Assembly (NCBI GenBank): GCA_029204225.1
Contig: CM055106.1
Coordinates: 36,428,361 to 36,492,360 of the forward strand
DNA length: 64,000 nucleotides
From: Diphasiastrum complanatum
Taxonomy: Eukaryota > Streptophyta > Lycopodiopsida > Lycopodiales > Lycopodiaceae
Reading direction: 5' to 3'
The stretch's first letter is position 1; every line of letters begins with the position of its first letter. The notes beneath the pieces were generated by a model. The model was not told the DNA's origin. It did no database searches and worked only from the letters and a program-made list of their open reading frames with translations. This document shows, piece by piece, positions 21,811-34,020 of this stretch. The position numbers were made by a program, and so were the translations under genes.

Positions 21811-23283
21811 CCATAAAAGTTATGAGTGTGTTTTGATGAATTGTTTCTCTGACTGTTACCCTACGACATGCAATTAATTTTTTGTAATGAGGTTTAATTG
21901 AGACAGAGGATCGACACCTTTTCTATCTGTGAATGTCATAATGGGGATGCTATGCTCATTTGTGCACAAGCAAGGTGTTATAAAAGAAAAGAAATTCTAA
22001 GTTGGAGCAACTCCATCTATCTTTAGATTTGGTAACTTGTCATCTGTTGCTTTGAGGTTCTTGCAGAAACATTCTGCACACTTTCTGTTGTTGATGACAT
22101 TTCACGTCTTTGTGCTAGCCCTTTCAAGTTTGTCAACACCGTTAAGCAGTAAATAATGCAAAAAGCAGTTTCTCTTTTTCTTTTTTCTCTTCTAAGAAGA
22201 AGAAGAATTTTTTATTGTCCTTGAATTGCTAAAAAGCATATAAGACCAAATAATAAATGTCAAGCGTGATAGTCTATTTAGGAGCATGGAAAACATGTCT
22301 CCAAAAAACAAAGACTCAATAGAAACTAGATATGGAATCTCGACACTATTTCGAGAAATCGGTGGAGTTGCAACAAGTGAAAATTCGAATTCCTCTTCTC
22401 GAGAGTCACTTTTTTGAGGTACAATTGGTTGGGTGGTATGTGCATTACCAGGTATTAAATCGATTCGGCTTTTAAGCACTTCAAATCTGTGGCTAGGAAG
22501 TAAAGTTCGGTTTTCTTGAATCACTTATGTTGCTATTTACTTCATTTGGGACACTTTTCCGTTAGCAACAGGTTTAATTAGAGGAAATGCTGGTTTTTAC
22601 GGATTTTTGTTCTTTATACAGTGATTTAGGTGGTTTTGTTGGCTGTCTTTGCTTTTATTGAGCCAGTTTTGGCTTGAATCAAAGAAAAAGCAAGAAAACA
22701 AGCACAAAAAAGACTAATCACCGGTTGTGAGTGTTGGTTGCTTCTTACAGTTTTTGCAAGGCGGTTTCTTTGTGATTTACAAGATCATGCTATATTTTTC
22801 GGCACATTTTCAGTGTTCTGCAGGCTTATGTGAACCAGTAAAGCCACTCTTTGGTGGTATGGGTTTACAAGAAGGCTTATCCTGTGTTTCAGGATGAGGC
22901 AACCTGCAAATCATGTTGTTTTGGGAAAAATTTGGCAGTATGACCCTGTTTCTCAGGTCTTATGAAACCTACTCAATGTAAATATGTAAGAATGGATTGC
23001 TTATGCATTTGTGAAAGCAAAGTAAGGCTAAGCAATAGTAAATGCGCCCTACAAGCAATCTTTAATCTGCAAAAAACAACAGAAGAAAAGTTTGTAATGC
23101 TTCAAGTAAGAGCAGAAGCTGGAAACTTCTGTTTCAAGTGTAATAAATGTGAAAAAAACAGCTGTAGACAGCCTCCAGAGCCATGCTCCTCCTGCACCAT
23201 ACTGTGCACCCTTCTGATGGTTACCTGTAGGAATCGATAGCATAGAAAATGGTGGAGGGATGGCGCGCCACCATCCCTCGTAC

Positions 23284-23286
<3 letters not shown>
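21811..23286. other. TRM6 3' UTR and downstream sequence
   Basis: Directly after the stop the sequence is AT-rich and would hold the 3' UTR; no single polyadenylation site can be chosen. The rest shows no recognisable gene. Confidence 0.5.

Positions 23287-23317
<31 letters not shown>
23287..23317. repeat. (CT)n microsatellite
   Basis: About 15 uninterrupted CT units. Confidence 0.97.
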
Positions 23318-23319
<2 letters not shown>

Positions 23320-25826
23320 GAGAGGTCTTGGCTGGAGATTGTCAAGTTTTTTCTTTTTTCGTTTTTCGTTTATTGTTTTCCATGGGCTTTTTATATTCAT
23401 TAAGGACTTTAATTTTTCGAAGGCAGTTAAGTTAGTTATGGAACGTAATGGTTTAAAAATTGTATGAACTAGATTTTGAAGCATACAATGGTTTTTTGGG
23501 GTATTTATTGCTAAAGTCCATTTGAACTGATCATTGGTATAATTGGTTAAAGTGCTTTATGGTTTGTAAAAAAAAAACTACGTTTTTTTTAGACATTGCT
23601 TTATTACCAAGAATTAAACCCGCGATGATTCAACCGAACGTAAAATTTTTGTATTTTTCGGTTTTCATATGCAAATGGAGGGAATGAAATTCTAGTCAGG
23701 GGTGGCAAATGAAAATTGGCCCGAACTCACTCAACTGTGATTACCCCCTGATATATTAAACACATGGTTGCAAATTTTGGACCACGGTGTGTTGAAATGC
23801 AAAATCAATTCATTGGGCTAACAATCGGAAATTTTTTCGGCAATTTAAGCCTTGATGTTGTTGATGACTGGATAAATCGTTAGCTTACGCAACGTCTTAG
23901 AAATAAAAAAAAAAAGTGAATTTCGTCGATTTTTTGCTTTGGGTAAGGCCTCGTGGTGAAGTATGCAACCCACAGAAATATGACGGGGCTGAACTCTTGG
24001 AGGAATTTTGTAAAAGTTTTATCACAATTGGCGAAATGTATATTCACTTTATTAACTGCAATGGGCAACCGAGAATTGGACACTTGTGTCTAGGGATTCT
24101 TGGAATTTTTTTGACCAAGGTGTCGTTTATTCGAAAACGTACACAGCTAAAAAACAGCCCAGAAGCCTAAGATGGAAGACTTAAATGAAACAGAAAAAAA
24201 AGGGTTGTTTTTTTTATGCCATTGAAGCTTGGATATACCAACACAGTTTGTAATAAAGAACAAGAAAGAGCCGACTCATTCTTCCCCATTTCTAATTCTG
24301 TCACTAGGAATACTTCAATCCCTTCAGTGAATGTAGAGATTATGAAAAGGGGTGAAAGAAATTACGAGTTGAAATTATTTTATGAAGTTGGAATTTAATA
24401 GTAATTTCCAAGAGCTTCATATACTTGTAATTGTTAACTCTTTGATCAGGAAGTGGAGGGCCTTCATGGAAGAAGAACTTGTGGTATGGGACGCAAGCGA
24501 TGCCAAAATGAAGATCTGAAACTAACTGGATCAGTTGACCGTAAATCTCTGTAATGCCAAATACTGTCGGTCATAAAACGGGTGTTTTGTTGAAAATTTG
24601 AAATATTGGTCATGACCCTTTTTTGGATATCTCAAATTTACAAAACCGGAAACCCGGTAACCTATTTCTTTGTAAAAGATATATTGGTGAATTTCTTAAC
24701 ACATTTATTAATCCGATTTTTTGTGATTCCTTGGAAGGTAATTTTAATTACCTGTTAACCTTGGACGATGTCACAGAAATGGTTAATGGAAGCGTTTTCT
24801 AAAATTATTTTCTTTACTTGGATCTTGAATAAACTCATTTTTTTGATCTACGGGTCAATTCTCAGTTGTTGATAATGAAGAAGATTTTTTAATAAGTCAT
24901 CGTGTTGGGACATTATCAGTATTTGGTTACGATGATGCAACACCTTTTTTTGACTTTTTAGATTTTCTTGGATCTCTTGTTTGAAACTTCTCCAGGGCAG
25001 ATATGCACCCCTTGGAAACTCGTGAAGTTTTCTCTTAGAAAGGGGGAGAAGTAGGAATAAAAGAGAGTTATCAAGGAGAAACATCTGTCAGAGATTCCAG
25101 GAGAAATCTGTTATATAGATGACGGACTTGTTTCAAGAGTAAAAAACGATAAGATATTTTGATATTACAGAAATCCTTTAAGGATTATAGTAGATATCAG
25201 GTTTGAAGATTTAAGGGGGGAAAAATTAGAAAGCACTCTTGCGGTAGAAAAGTGGCTGATTACAAGTCCGATTGACTCGTGTCAAAACTAGGAGTTTCTA
25301 TTGTAAGATGGTGGTTTGTTTAAACCAGTTCCTTGCTGGAAGCAATCAATTTGATCTTAGTGAGGATTGAGATCCGTGGGTTGATGCAAGAAAGGAAATT
25401 CACGCTAATATAACATTCTTTTGAGATTATCCTCGGTTGAGATATTAAATGTGAAATAGCACTCTTTGAGAAATATTCTCTCTTAGAGGATAACCAAGTT
25501 ACTGGATTCTTGGTTAAGAAAGTGTTGTGTACAAAGATCAGAAGATATCTGTAGAGATATGCTATGTAGTGAATCTTTGTGGGATCGTAAACCTTTTGTA
25601 CATATTTTTAATCCTGTGGATCTACAAAATATTCCATAAATTAAGTTATTTGCATGCATAAACTAGTTGTTGGTACATACGCATATTGATGAGAATTGTG
25701 TTTGAGACAATTCCTCGTCGGGTTATAGTAATTTTTAATTGAGAATTGCTTATTGATCTAGGATTGATTTAGAATCAGATTAAATGTGGCTACATGATAT
25801 GCAAGTTATGATATGGATTGCACGTG
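23318..25826. other. No gene recognised
   Basis: AT-rich. A short open block at 23916-24170 has no similarity I recognise. A possible exon-like block at 24450-24545 (after tttgatcag) is discussed under findings. The stretch 25100-25820 looks like low-complexity internal or LTR sequence of the adjacent chromovirus but cannot be proved. Confidence 0.45.
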
Positions 25827-26314
25827 AAAATGTCCAGTGCGCACATGATAGGAACTGACATTATGCAAATATGAGAAGATCACCGAGAGACTTTCAAGTG
25901 GGAGATTGAGTATATTTGAGAATCCCGAAAGATTTTAGTGTAATGTGTACCGACAAGCATTATAAATTGTCCCTTAGATATAGAAGACTGTATCAGATCT
26001 TGAAAAAGATCGGATCCTTAGCTTACCAATTGGAACTCTCAGAAGGATCACAAGTGCATCCGGTATTTCACGTAAGTCGACTCAAGAAGAGTCTACATGA
26101 AGGAGAGCATCTTGTATCTGGAGACCAGTTGGACCTGTTGGATGAATTATCGGGTGCGTCTCGACTTGAACAGATCTTGGATACAAGAACTAAACGATTG
26201 AGGAATCGTATAGTTACCGAGCATCTGGTTCGATGGAAGGGACGCACAGACGATGATGACTCCTGGGAACAGGAAGGAAGCCTAAGGAGGAACTTCCCTA
26301 GTTTTAAGTTCTGA
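25827..26314 (+). pseudogene. Chromovirus (Ty3/Gypsy) integrase tail with chromodomain
   Basis: Upstream residues carry two TGA stops (near 25858 and 25909), followed by 132 open codons. The integrase C-terminus reads LKKIGSLAYQLELSEGSQ then VHPVFHVSRLKKS. A chromodomain follows: EQILDTRTKRLRNR, then HLVRWKGRTDDDDSWEQE (aromatic W present), just before the stop. Chromodomains guide these elements to particular chromatin. Only the 3' end of pol survives. The ORF ends 15 bases before a polypurine tract and an LTR, as expected for this clade. Confidence 0.9.
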
Positions 26315-26329
26315 GGACAGAACTTGAAT

Positions 26330-26341
26330 AAGGGGGAAAGA
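26330..26341 (+). promoter_or_regulatory. Polypurine tract of the chromovirus
   Basis: aagggggaaaga immediately before TGTCATGCCC. It primes plus-strand DNA synthesis in LTR elements. Confidence 0.8.
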
Positions 26342-27042
26342 TGTCATGCCCATGACTGGTCTCGGGTAGCGTGTCCACGCTAAGGATCGGTAGACCAACA
26401 ACCCGTAAGTTAATTGTGACTATAAGGGAATTGGGGCCCTTATGTGTACATGGTCATAATTAATGGTTGTAGGCCTAAACACTTGATGATGGATTTGTAT
26501 GGATCTATCAGTGAGTCATTGGGAAACTGGATGACGTGGCCCAGATAGGCTGCAGAGGTGTCCAGTGAAGTGTCCCCTTGCACTGCTAGTGGTGCATGAG
26601 CCTTGGAGGGTATAAGTAGACCTATTGGGCTCTCACTAGTGTATGCTTGATAGCATGACTGGTAGCAATATGTTGTTGGTATGATGCCTCTTTGGGATTG
26701 ATCCATAGCTTGTGGGCTAGATCCGTTCGATCTAGGTTTGGTTGGGTTGGTTTGTCCACCATCAGTTTCCCTTGTGTTGCTTGTGATTGGCATGTTTAGA
26801 ATAGGATCCTTGGATTAGGAACATTTCGGGAGGCGGTAGCCCCCCGATGGGGGGTTTGGGGGGCAAAGCCCCCCAAGGGCAGGGTCCGGGGGCTGCCGGT
26901 AGACCACGGCCTCGACGGTACGGCCTCTTCATGATTTGGCCTTCTGACTCCCTGAGCGAAAACACACTTTTCGGTGTTTTGCATCCCCTTGGTCCTTGGT
27001 TGTTCTCTCTCTCAGATGGTGCACGGTTGGATAGCACCATCA
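26342..27042 (+). repeat. Chromovirus 3' LTR
   Basis: Starts TGTCATGCCC after the PPT; probable end GCACCATCA near 27042. It contains a TATAAGTAGA box at 26611-26620 and a strongly structured tract at 26845-26880 (GGGGGGC AAA GCCCCCC). A terminal hairpin is also present (GATGGTGC ... GCACCATC, 27015-27041). The right edge is inferred from TG...CA because no second copy exists in the window. Confidence 0.68.
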
Positions 27043-27287
27043 TATGTACTTACCTTATTTTTAGGATTTCAGATTCATGTTAATTGTTTCTTGTCCTAAA
27101 TTCAGTTGTCAATTATATATGGACCATCTTGTAGCTGAAACTACCGGCAACCTGCAATGCACTACTCTTGTCAAGAGCTTCAAGATGATACCCATATTGC
27201 CCACTAAATGATATGTGTTAAAAAAAAATATTGAAGAAAAAAATATTGAAAAAAAAAATATCATATATTATGGTACCGCGGGACCTA

Positions 27288-27289
<2 letters not shown>

Positions 27290-27339
<50 letters not shown>
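27290..27339. repeat. (TA)n microsatellite
   Basis: About 25 TA units. Confidence 0.97.
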
Positions 27340-27342
<3 letters not shown>

Positions 27343-28603
27343 CAAAGTCAAATAACTAGTCCTGGTAGAATTGGAACTCTACTGAAGCAAGACATGATAG
27401 ATGTTCCTGTTATTGTGGATGATGCTGAAGATGATGGAGAAGGTCGTCGTCTCCGAGGCCTCTAAACAACTCTCGTGCGTATAGGTAAATGTTGCCTCTG
27501 ATCATGATGCCGATCATGAAAAGGGATATAATACTCATCCTCATATAGTGTATCACTCTCAGTGTATGCTCTAAAACGTCTCCTCGAGAAAAAGGAGGTA
27601 GTTTGGGGCTGGGAGCCTACATCACCCAACAGATCATGTTGGCATGTCCGTCAACGTAGAAGAAACATCTCATGTATCATCAGAGCGACACAATGTGGAT
27701 CCACAAATGAAATAAGAGAGCAAAGTGTGACTGGGGTATCACGGAAGAGGAAATGGTAACGCCCTTTGATCTTGTAATATAAATGACACCTCAGTCTCCA
27801 CCTCATCTAATGTGCATAACTGCAATAATCTCTGAATAAATATAATCACCTTGAAAATAGCCTCAATTTGGAGAGGTACGCTGCAAACTCGGTCTGGGTA
27901 ATTTGATGTAGAATTGATGGCTTAGCCTGGATCATGCGTGAACACATAGTAGTTTGCAAACAAGAAATATTGGTCCACTCTGACTCAAGAATCCTTGTAA
28001 AGCAAAAATTTGTATCATGTCAAACAACCTACTCTTACTCGGTGCATCTCGAATATACTTTCGAAAAAAGAAATGCTAAAGACTAACCAAGGATATGCAT
28101 GACCCTTCCTCACCCTAGCTCGCAGCCTATCCTCATACTAAATATGGTGACCAAGAAAAGGAAAAATGACCTAGAGACCCGTTTATTCATAAAGCCAATT
28201 TTTTTTTTTTTTTTTCTAAAAAAGTACCAAAATTTTGAACGTTACATTTACACAATTAATAAAAAAATGAAAAATGTTTAATTTTGTTATAATTTACAAA
28301 AAGAAAAATACTTAAGCCAACAATTTCTTTTTCATTTCCAAATTTATTACTATTAAACAACTTCAAATGTGAATTATTGACTTCAATTTTTTTTCAGAAT
28401 AACTTCAAGTTTTTAAACTTGAAAACTTTAACTTATTGATAAATAATTATGATTTTAAGTGATTTTAACAATTTAAAAATTTCAGGATTAACTTATTTGT
28501 CAAAAAAATTTGAAAATATGCATATTTGACCTATTTATAAATAATTATAATGACTAGAGTAGTAATACTTTATATTGAATGAAATTCGAGGTTATCACCA
28601 CAG
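27340..28603. other. No gene recognised; very AT-rich right half
   Basis: The frame at 27562-27759 shows no similarity I recognise. From ~28190 to 28560 the sequence is dominated by A/T runs. Confidence 0.5.
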
Positions 28604-28828
28604 TTGAGATCAAGAAGTAAGCTAGGTGTTGATTATGCTTCATCGTCTTCAAATGAGATTGGTTCCCAAAGTGACAAATCGAGTGAAAATTCTCTAAAAG
28701 GTTCTCCAAAGGTTTTAGAGCTTCAGAAAGTCTTTTGAGTTTTCAATAGCAACGGAGATAGTAAGATCTCAGCATCTGAGTTTGGTTTGGTATTAAGGTC
28801 ACTTGACCTTCGGCTCATGGTTGCTTGA
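28604..28828 (+). pseudogene. Calmodulin-like (CML) protein fragment with one EF-hand
   Basis: A splice-like acceptor (caccacag) precedes a frame beginning LRSRSKLGVDYASSS. A serine-rich linker follows, then VLELQKVF*VFNSNGDSK and ISASEFGLVLRSL before TGA. The second part is a classic N-terminal EF-hand of plant calmodulin-like proteins. The loop reads N-S-N-G-D-S-K-I-S-A-S-E, so loop position 1 is N instead of D, and a TGA replaces the residue (usually R) after KVF. With the stop, the changed calcium ligand and no second EF-hand, this is a dead gene fragment, possibly one exon carried by a transposon. Confidence 0.75.
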
Positions 28829-29009
28829 TGTTTTTTATTTTTCAAGAAGTGGATACATGTCCATTATTAACGTTATGTCTCTTGGCTTGCACTCACACTT
28901 AGGCAAAAGCCTCAACTTCTCCTCAACTTGCTTCCCTTATCATGAGAGGGAACTTTGACAAGTACCACCTATGAGAGCTGGAAAGCATTTGGAAGCCTCA
29001 GCCTGGTTA

Positions 29010-29700
29010 TCAGTCAGCATCTGAGGGAAAGCCTGTGGTGAGACTTGAGCAGAAGAACCTTCTACAGAAGAAGAGCATTTCCAGGTACTTAGCAGAAAAG
29101 CCTTCTACAGAATAGCATTTACAGGTAGTGAGCAGACCTGTACCAGTCTGTAGGTTGATATCAGAAAAACAAATGCGCTTAAGTGGGTTCTCTGGTATAC
29201 CCTCAATTCGTCCAGGTAGATCCAGCATGTTGCCATATCCATTTTGAATAGAAATACTGCCCACATTTGGGGGCTTCAGCATTGTAATTAGCATCTGGAT
29301 GCTCACCAGATGATCCTAGCAAAGCTCCCCTACCCACGTTAGTCCTTATTGAGATCCATGTTTTGGAATTTACCACTTTAAGGTCTTGCACCTGAGTTTT
29401 TGATAGTCCTCCGGATGTCTCACTTCCAATCGCATATCCAGATGCCAGTTTTGTTTGTCCAGTTACTCTGTGAATGTGGATGTTCGAACTAGGTACTCCA
29501 TAAGCAATACTCGTCCCAACCAGTTTTGATAGCAATCATATCATCACGATTGCTTATGTAACGGTCTGGTATGCACAAATCAGAGGAGGAATCTGTCGAA
29601 ACAAACAAAACTTGTAAAACTCTTCCATTGATGACATTGTGAAGAGGAATACAGTCGCTGTAGGTAAAAGAGCATGGAAACTGCCTGCATATAGTCACTT
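29010..29700 (-). pseudogene. GH28 polygalacturonase-like fragment (frameshifted)
   Basis: GH28 enzymes cleave pectin in the cell wall. On the minus strand 29698-29489 reads DSSSDLCI then DDMIAIKTGWDEY. After a shift, 29535-29203 reads IAYGVPSSNIHIHRVTGQT, SGYAIGSETSGGLS and GEHPDA. After another shift come LPGRIEGIPENP and ICFSDINLQ. These follow the plant probable-polygalacturonase order DSSSDVCI, DDLIAIKSGWDEYGIAYG, SGIAIGSEMSGGV, EHPD. The usual catalytic G-D-D reads R-D-D, and the R-I-K element is altered to RTNVGRG. Two frameshifts make it a pseudogene. The N-terminal half is absent or unrecognisable (a weak FADFGA at ~29960). Confidence 0.82.
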
Positions 29701-30010
29701 GCCTGTTGTGACTATCGCTGGAGATAATTGGAAACCTCCACTTCTATAAATCTGCCTAGAACTCTTTAGCGTGGAGATATCCGTCATCAAGAATGCATGA
29801 AAGCTGGCCTTCGATAGGAATAAAAATGCCTTTGGTTGTAGGTCACCCTAACTGTTGTAAAGGGTCTGCATGGAATCCTACAGAGAAACACTACTATGAA
29901 AACCTGAGATAGATTGCTTGTTGGACAGACGCAATCTTGCCACCCACCACTTTTTTGTGTACAAGCACCAAAGTCAGCAAATAGACAGTCTTTTCCAAAA
30001 GTATTCAATC

Positions 30011-30665
30011 AGCTTGCTTTCCTAGATTCTGAAAAACTTCTTGTCCAGCAATCCATCTGGCCAGAAAATGCTGCTTCAGCCATGTATCCACATGCAGCTC
30101 CGCAGTTCAGCTTTTGGGCGTCGTTATTCACCAGCTCTCTTCTAGCTCTCAGATCAGCGCATGCAGCAGCCAGCTATGTCCAAAGCTGGGTTGTCTTCTC
30201 TCATATGAACGTTTTACTCTGTTTTTACGCTATCAGGATAAGATGTTTGCTTTCAGCATCGTCAGCAGCACCATATAGAGAGTTAATTTTTAAGTCGCTT
30301 TCCAATTTGCATGCAGTGCAGTAATTGTGTATTTATGAGTTCTTGATTCATTTTGTTGCAGCAGAAGCGGAGCACACCATTCACAGGAGCCCAATTTCAT
30401 GGTGAGATTTCTTACGGAAGATGGTTCTCCTTAACTTCAACTCATGCTCTACATATTACATGTCTTTCTTGCTCAGCTACACTTGTCAATTGGTTATAAT
30501 TTTATTTTCCATGAGAATTGTGTCGACAAGGTTCAATTCATGTATCAATTGCATTAGTGGAAGACAGGGGGCATTTCCACCTGCATCGAAGTAAAGCAAA
30601 AATTTGAAATTGCGGTACAACTATCAACATAGCATTGTTGAGACATAATTAATCGAAGCTTGAGT
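30011..30665. other. No gene recognised
   Basis: May include remnants of the polygalacturonase 5' end on the minus strand, but motifs are too weak to call. Confidence 0.4.
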
Positions 30666-30937
30666 TACGGCTATAACGGTCGCCTGATTACCGATTTCTT
30701 GACTCAACAATTTGATCTCATATATAGACAACATTCCTATGGATTTTCTAGTCGTACTCCCGAAAAGCAATCTAGGGACGTCTGAGTCTTTTTGGACTCA
30801 TACGGCTATAACGGTCGCCTGATTACCGATTTCTCTTGACTCAACAATTTGATCTCAGATATAGACAACATTCCTATGGATTTTCTAGTCGTACTACTCC
30901 CAGAAAGCAATCTAAGGACGTCTGAGTCTTTCTGGAC
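30666..30937. repeat. 135-bp tandem duplication
   Basis: The block starting tacggctataacggtcgcct occurs at 30666 and again at 30801, with a few substitutions and small indels between copies (e.g. TTTCTT versus TTTCTCTT). Confidence 0.95.
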
Positions 30938-31330
30938 GCTGATTGTTCTACAGGGGCTCTAGCTATCATTGTCCCTTCTTCAGATCTGCTTCCTGAAGCC
31001 AGTTTTGTCGATGTCCTCTTCTTTGGTCGCATTCTACAATGCGTTTTATTAGTCTTGGTCCGTATAATGACTATTAGATCGTGTATCTTGAACAGCATAT
31101 GCATAATTTTGTTAGAGACAAAGCTCTTGATAAATATACGAAGCATTTTACTTGTTAAGATAAGCATGATGCTCAGTCAAATTTGGTGGCAAGGAGCTTC
31201 ATTGAAGGATAGAATCTCATATAGATTCACATCTCAAGTTACACCATTTGAGATTATTATGTATCATGCGAGTCTTACAAGATGTTTACACCTTGTAACG
31301 AACATTTTCATCTAAAAATAAAAAATGTTA

Positions 31331-31760
31331 TGTTATTATTTTAAGTGGGAGCAATTCCATGGAAAAACAGGAGAAGGTCAAACGACGCGAAAGGAAAATG
31401 TTCGCGACACCCGAAGGTCGAATACTTTAGACACATCACGCACAAAAAGACCGAGAAGATCAAAGAAGTACCGTAAAGTACAAATCTCTGATATGATATG
31501 ATGACATCAGCAGAAGAGCGTTAGGACGTGCCTAATCCGCCACTCTTGTAATCTGAGATTAGTCTTAGATCGTTTAATCTATCTAATCAAGAATGTCACT
31601 CTGAATATATGCAGTTGCTAGATGCACTAATGACGTAGAGGATATATATAGACAAAATACATAACAGAGAAGTCCGCTAGTAAGCGAGACAATTTTTGTA
31701 AATAGGATCCACAGAGATCCAAGAAGTTCGCTAGTCTCCTTCATTCTTCTTCTTCTCCAT
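31331..31760 (+). repeat. Partial Copia LTR, same family as the LTR at 37962
   Basis: Shares with 37975-38350 the blocks CCGAAGGTCGAAT, GACCGAGAAGATCAAAG, TTAGGACGTGCCTAATCC, TCTAATCAAGA and CCGCTAGTAAGCGAGA, in the same order and direction. Similarity stops near 31760. It is a truncated or solo LTR, or part of an older C2-type element split by C1. Confidence 0.78.
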
Positions 31761-32475
31761 CTTTATCTCTTATAAATAGTTCATCCGCAAAAACATTAAT
31801 AACCTTCAAACCAAAGAAAAACTGGAAAATTGCTCTGGTCAGCTTATAGAAGACATAATTACGCTCGTATTGTCTTTTTACATCCACTTGATTTTACGGA
31901 TAAATCATCTGCAATCAGCTCCTGAAGTTTGCAGAACCCTAAAAAACAGTAACTCCATTGCTCTTGAATCCTTGTAAACCCTATTTTTACTATGTTAAGA
32001 ATTTGTTGACTAAACACAACACTAATACAACGATTCAACATAATGATTCACACAAGAAGAGCTCTTGCTCATCCAAAACAACCGCATACTTTAATTAATT
32101 GACTTCAATAATGCAATCATTACAGGCTAAGTACTAAGTACGGCTTAGTAGGTGATAGCCCAACAGTCTAGTGCTTAGAGAGAGAAAATGGACCAACAAC
32201 AGAAACGGCTAATGTTTGTCATTTTACAACTATATATCTATATAGTTTAAAACTATTTTAGAGAGATAATGTGTGTTTTGCTGCAAAAAATGTCACGATG
32301 TATAAGCATGAAATGAGATAGAGAAGAGAGAAGATGACTCTCTCCACGAGTTACATCCAAATGTCACGCTCTACCCGCGAAAAACATCACTCATTTGCAA
32401 AGAAAAGAACAAAAAAATGTTTAAAAAAAATGCTAAAAAAACAACACTATAATTATTTTTTTTTGTCTTTTGGAT

Positions 32476-32476
<1 letters not shown>
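31761..32476. other. No gene recognised
   Basis: AT-rich, with no frames or repeats that I can assign. Confidence 0.5.
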
Positions 32477-32508
<32 letters not shown>

Positions 32509-32532
32509 ATTCAAATTTTTTTCTCTCGCACC

Positions 32533-32585
<53 letters not shown>
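32477..32585. repeat. (CA)n and (CT)n microsatellites
   Basis: (CA)15 at 32477-32506 and (CT)~25 at 32535-32585, ending six bases before the LTR of Copia C1. Confidence 0.97.
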
Positions 32586-32588
<3 letters not shown>

Positions 32589-32590
32589 TA

Positions 32591-33244
32591 TGTTGTACAT
32601 AAAGGTGTGTGAATTGAACACATAACCTTCTAGAATAGGTCGAGTTTGAGTTAGGTAGATTCAACTTTGATGACATGCAATAGTTTAGATAGCATGCAAT
32701 GTCTTTTTGTGTGCATGCAAGCCACGTGCAATCAGTGCATGCAACATGCAAAGTGGTTTCTGTGATCTACACATGTCTAGGCAATTTTATGAGTTGACAT
32801 GCAGTACATGCAATATCCATGCATGCAGTTACACATGTGAATCCCTGGTAGTTGAGTTAACTCAGTTAGGTGGACTTTCCATGCAATTCCACTGTAGGAA
32901 TTTGAGTCTCTTTGATGTAGGGAAATCTTGGCATGTTTTGCCATATTGTGAATAATGAGATTTTGGTGTTTTGGACTCATTCTCTCTCTACCCGAGTGTT
33001 TCATCATTGATTTTCTCTCTCTACCCGAGAGCACTTAGAATCTCCCATACTAAGCACTTAGAATTATTTTTGACATTCAATTCTCATAGTAAGAAGTTAG
33101 ATTTTTAAGTCAGATGTGTGCCATTGTGCTCTTGTCTTAGATTTTTCAAGTATACTGTTCTTTGATCAATCTTGTGCAATCACAACACCTCATAAAGATC
33201 CTGTAGGGTGTGTGGTGAAGTCCACACGTGCTAAAAACTTCACA
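32591..33244 (+). repeat. Copia C1 5' LTR
   Basis: TGTTGTACAT ... ACTTCACA, aligned by eye with 37344-37969. Notable for many copies of the word GCATGCA/CATGCAA between 32680 and 32830. Confidence 0.85.
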
Positions 33245-33256
33245 TGGTATCAGAGC
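33245..33256 (+). promoter_or_regulatory. Copia C1 primer binding site (tRNA-iMet)
   Basis: TGGTATCAGAGC directly after the 5' LTR, the standard initiator-methionine primer site of plant Copia elements. Confidence 0.92.
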
Positions 33257-34020
33257 TTCATGCTTTGAAGAGATGAGGGTGTATACATCAGAACAACAAT
33301 GCTTTTGCTTGCAAGAATTCGGATTTGGGAGAAGAATCCAAACCTGCTGAGAAACAAGCTATCTGTGGATCATAAGTGGATCAAAACGAGTCTGATCTGC
33401 TCCAGCAGAGCCCTGTATAGACAGAGAGCTCACATGTGTGAAATTAGCCCTCATTAATGAGTGCTACTTCTCAAGGAATGATCCAAATTTAATGCTCTAT
33501 AGCTTGTTGGATATGTATTGAAGAGTAGAATGTGTTGCTCAAGTTTCTAAATCGATTTGATTTGTCTTTTGGAAGAGTTTTAGACAATCAGAGAGTTTGA
33601 GAGAGTACTCAACTCGTAGGATATGCCAAAGGGAGCACACATCAGTCCTTTTCACCAATTTCATCAATTTTCACTGTCAATCAAGTATAATTGGATAGAA
33701 GTGAGTATTCCGAGGTCATAGACTTTTCATTTCACACAAATTACTATGTTTGAGTCGAAAGTAAGTTCCTAGAGAGTTTTTTAGTTCTTTTAAACTTGCG
33801 GGAGAGATAGACTTCTACTTGCATGTGCTTCATTTCTCTGATTGAAGCAAGATCCAAATTCAAGATAGATTGATTTTTTGTGTTGAGAGTTTGATCTCAC
33901 ATTCTGTTGCTAGATTTTCATAGGTTGGATCAACATCATCAGTGTTAGATCCTAAGTTGAGATAGCAAGCAACATCTTTCAACTTCATCTTTGTCATTAC
34001 TAGAATTTCTCATAGAGAAA

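Noticed and set aside
26762-27083. Proline/glycine-rich ORFs around 26850
   Set aside because: Caused by the G/C hairpin tract in the chromovirus LTR.
30361-30405. Exon-like block (ttgcag ... gtgaga) reading RSTPFTGAQFHG, reminiscent of a GRF QLQ domain
   Set aside because: Too short (about 15 residues), the frame does not continue into the LEHQ part, and there is no WRC domain nearby.
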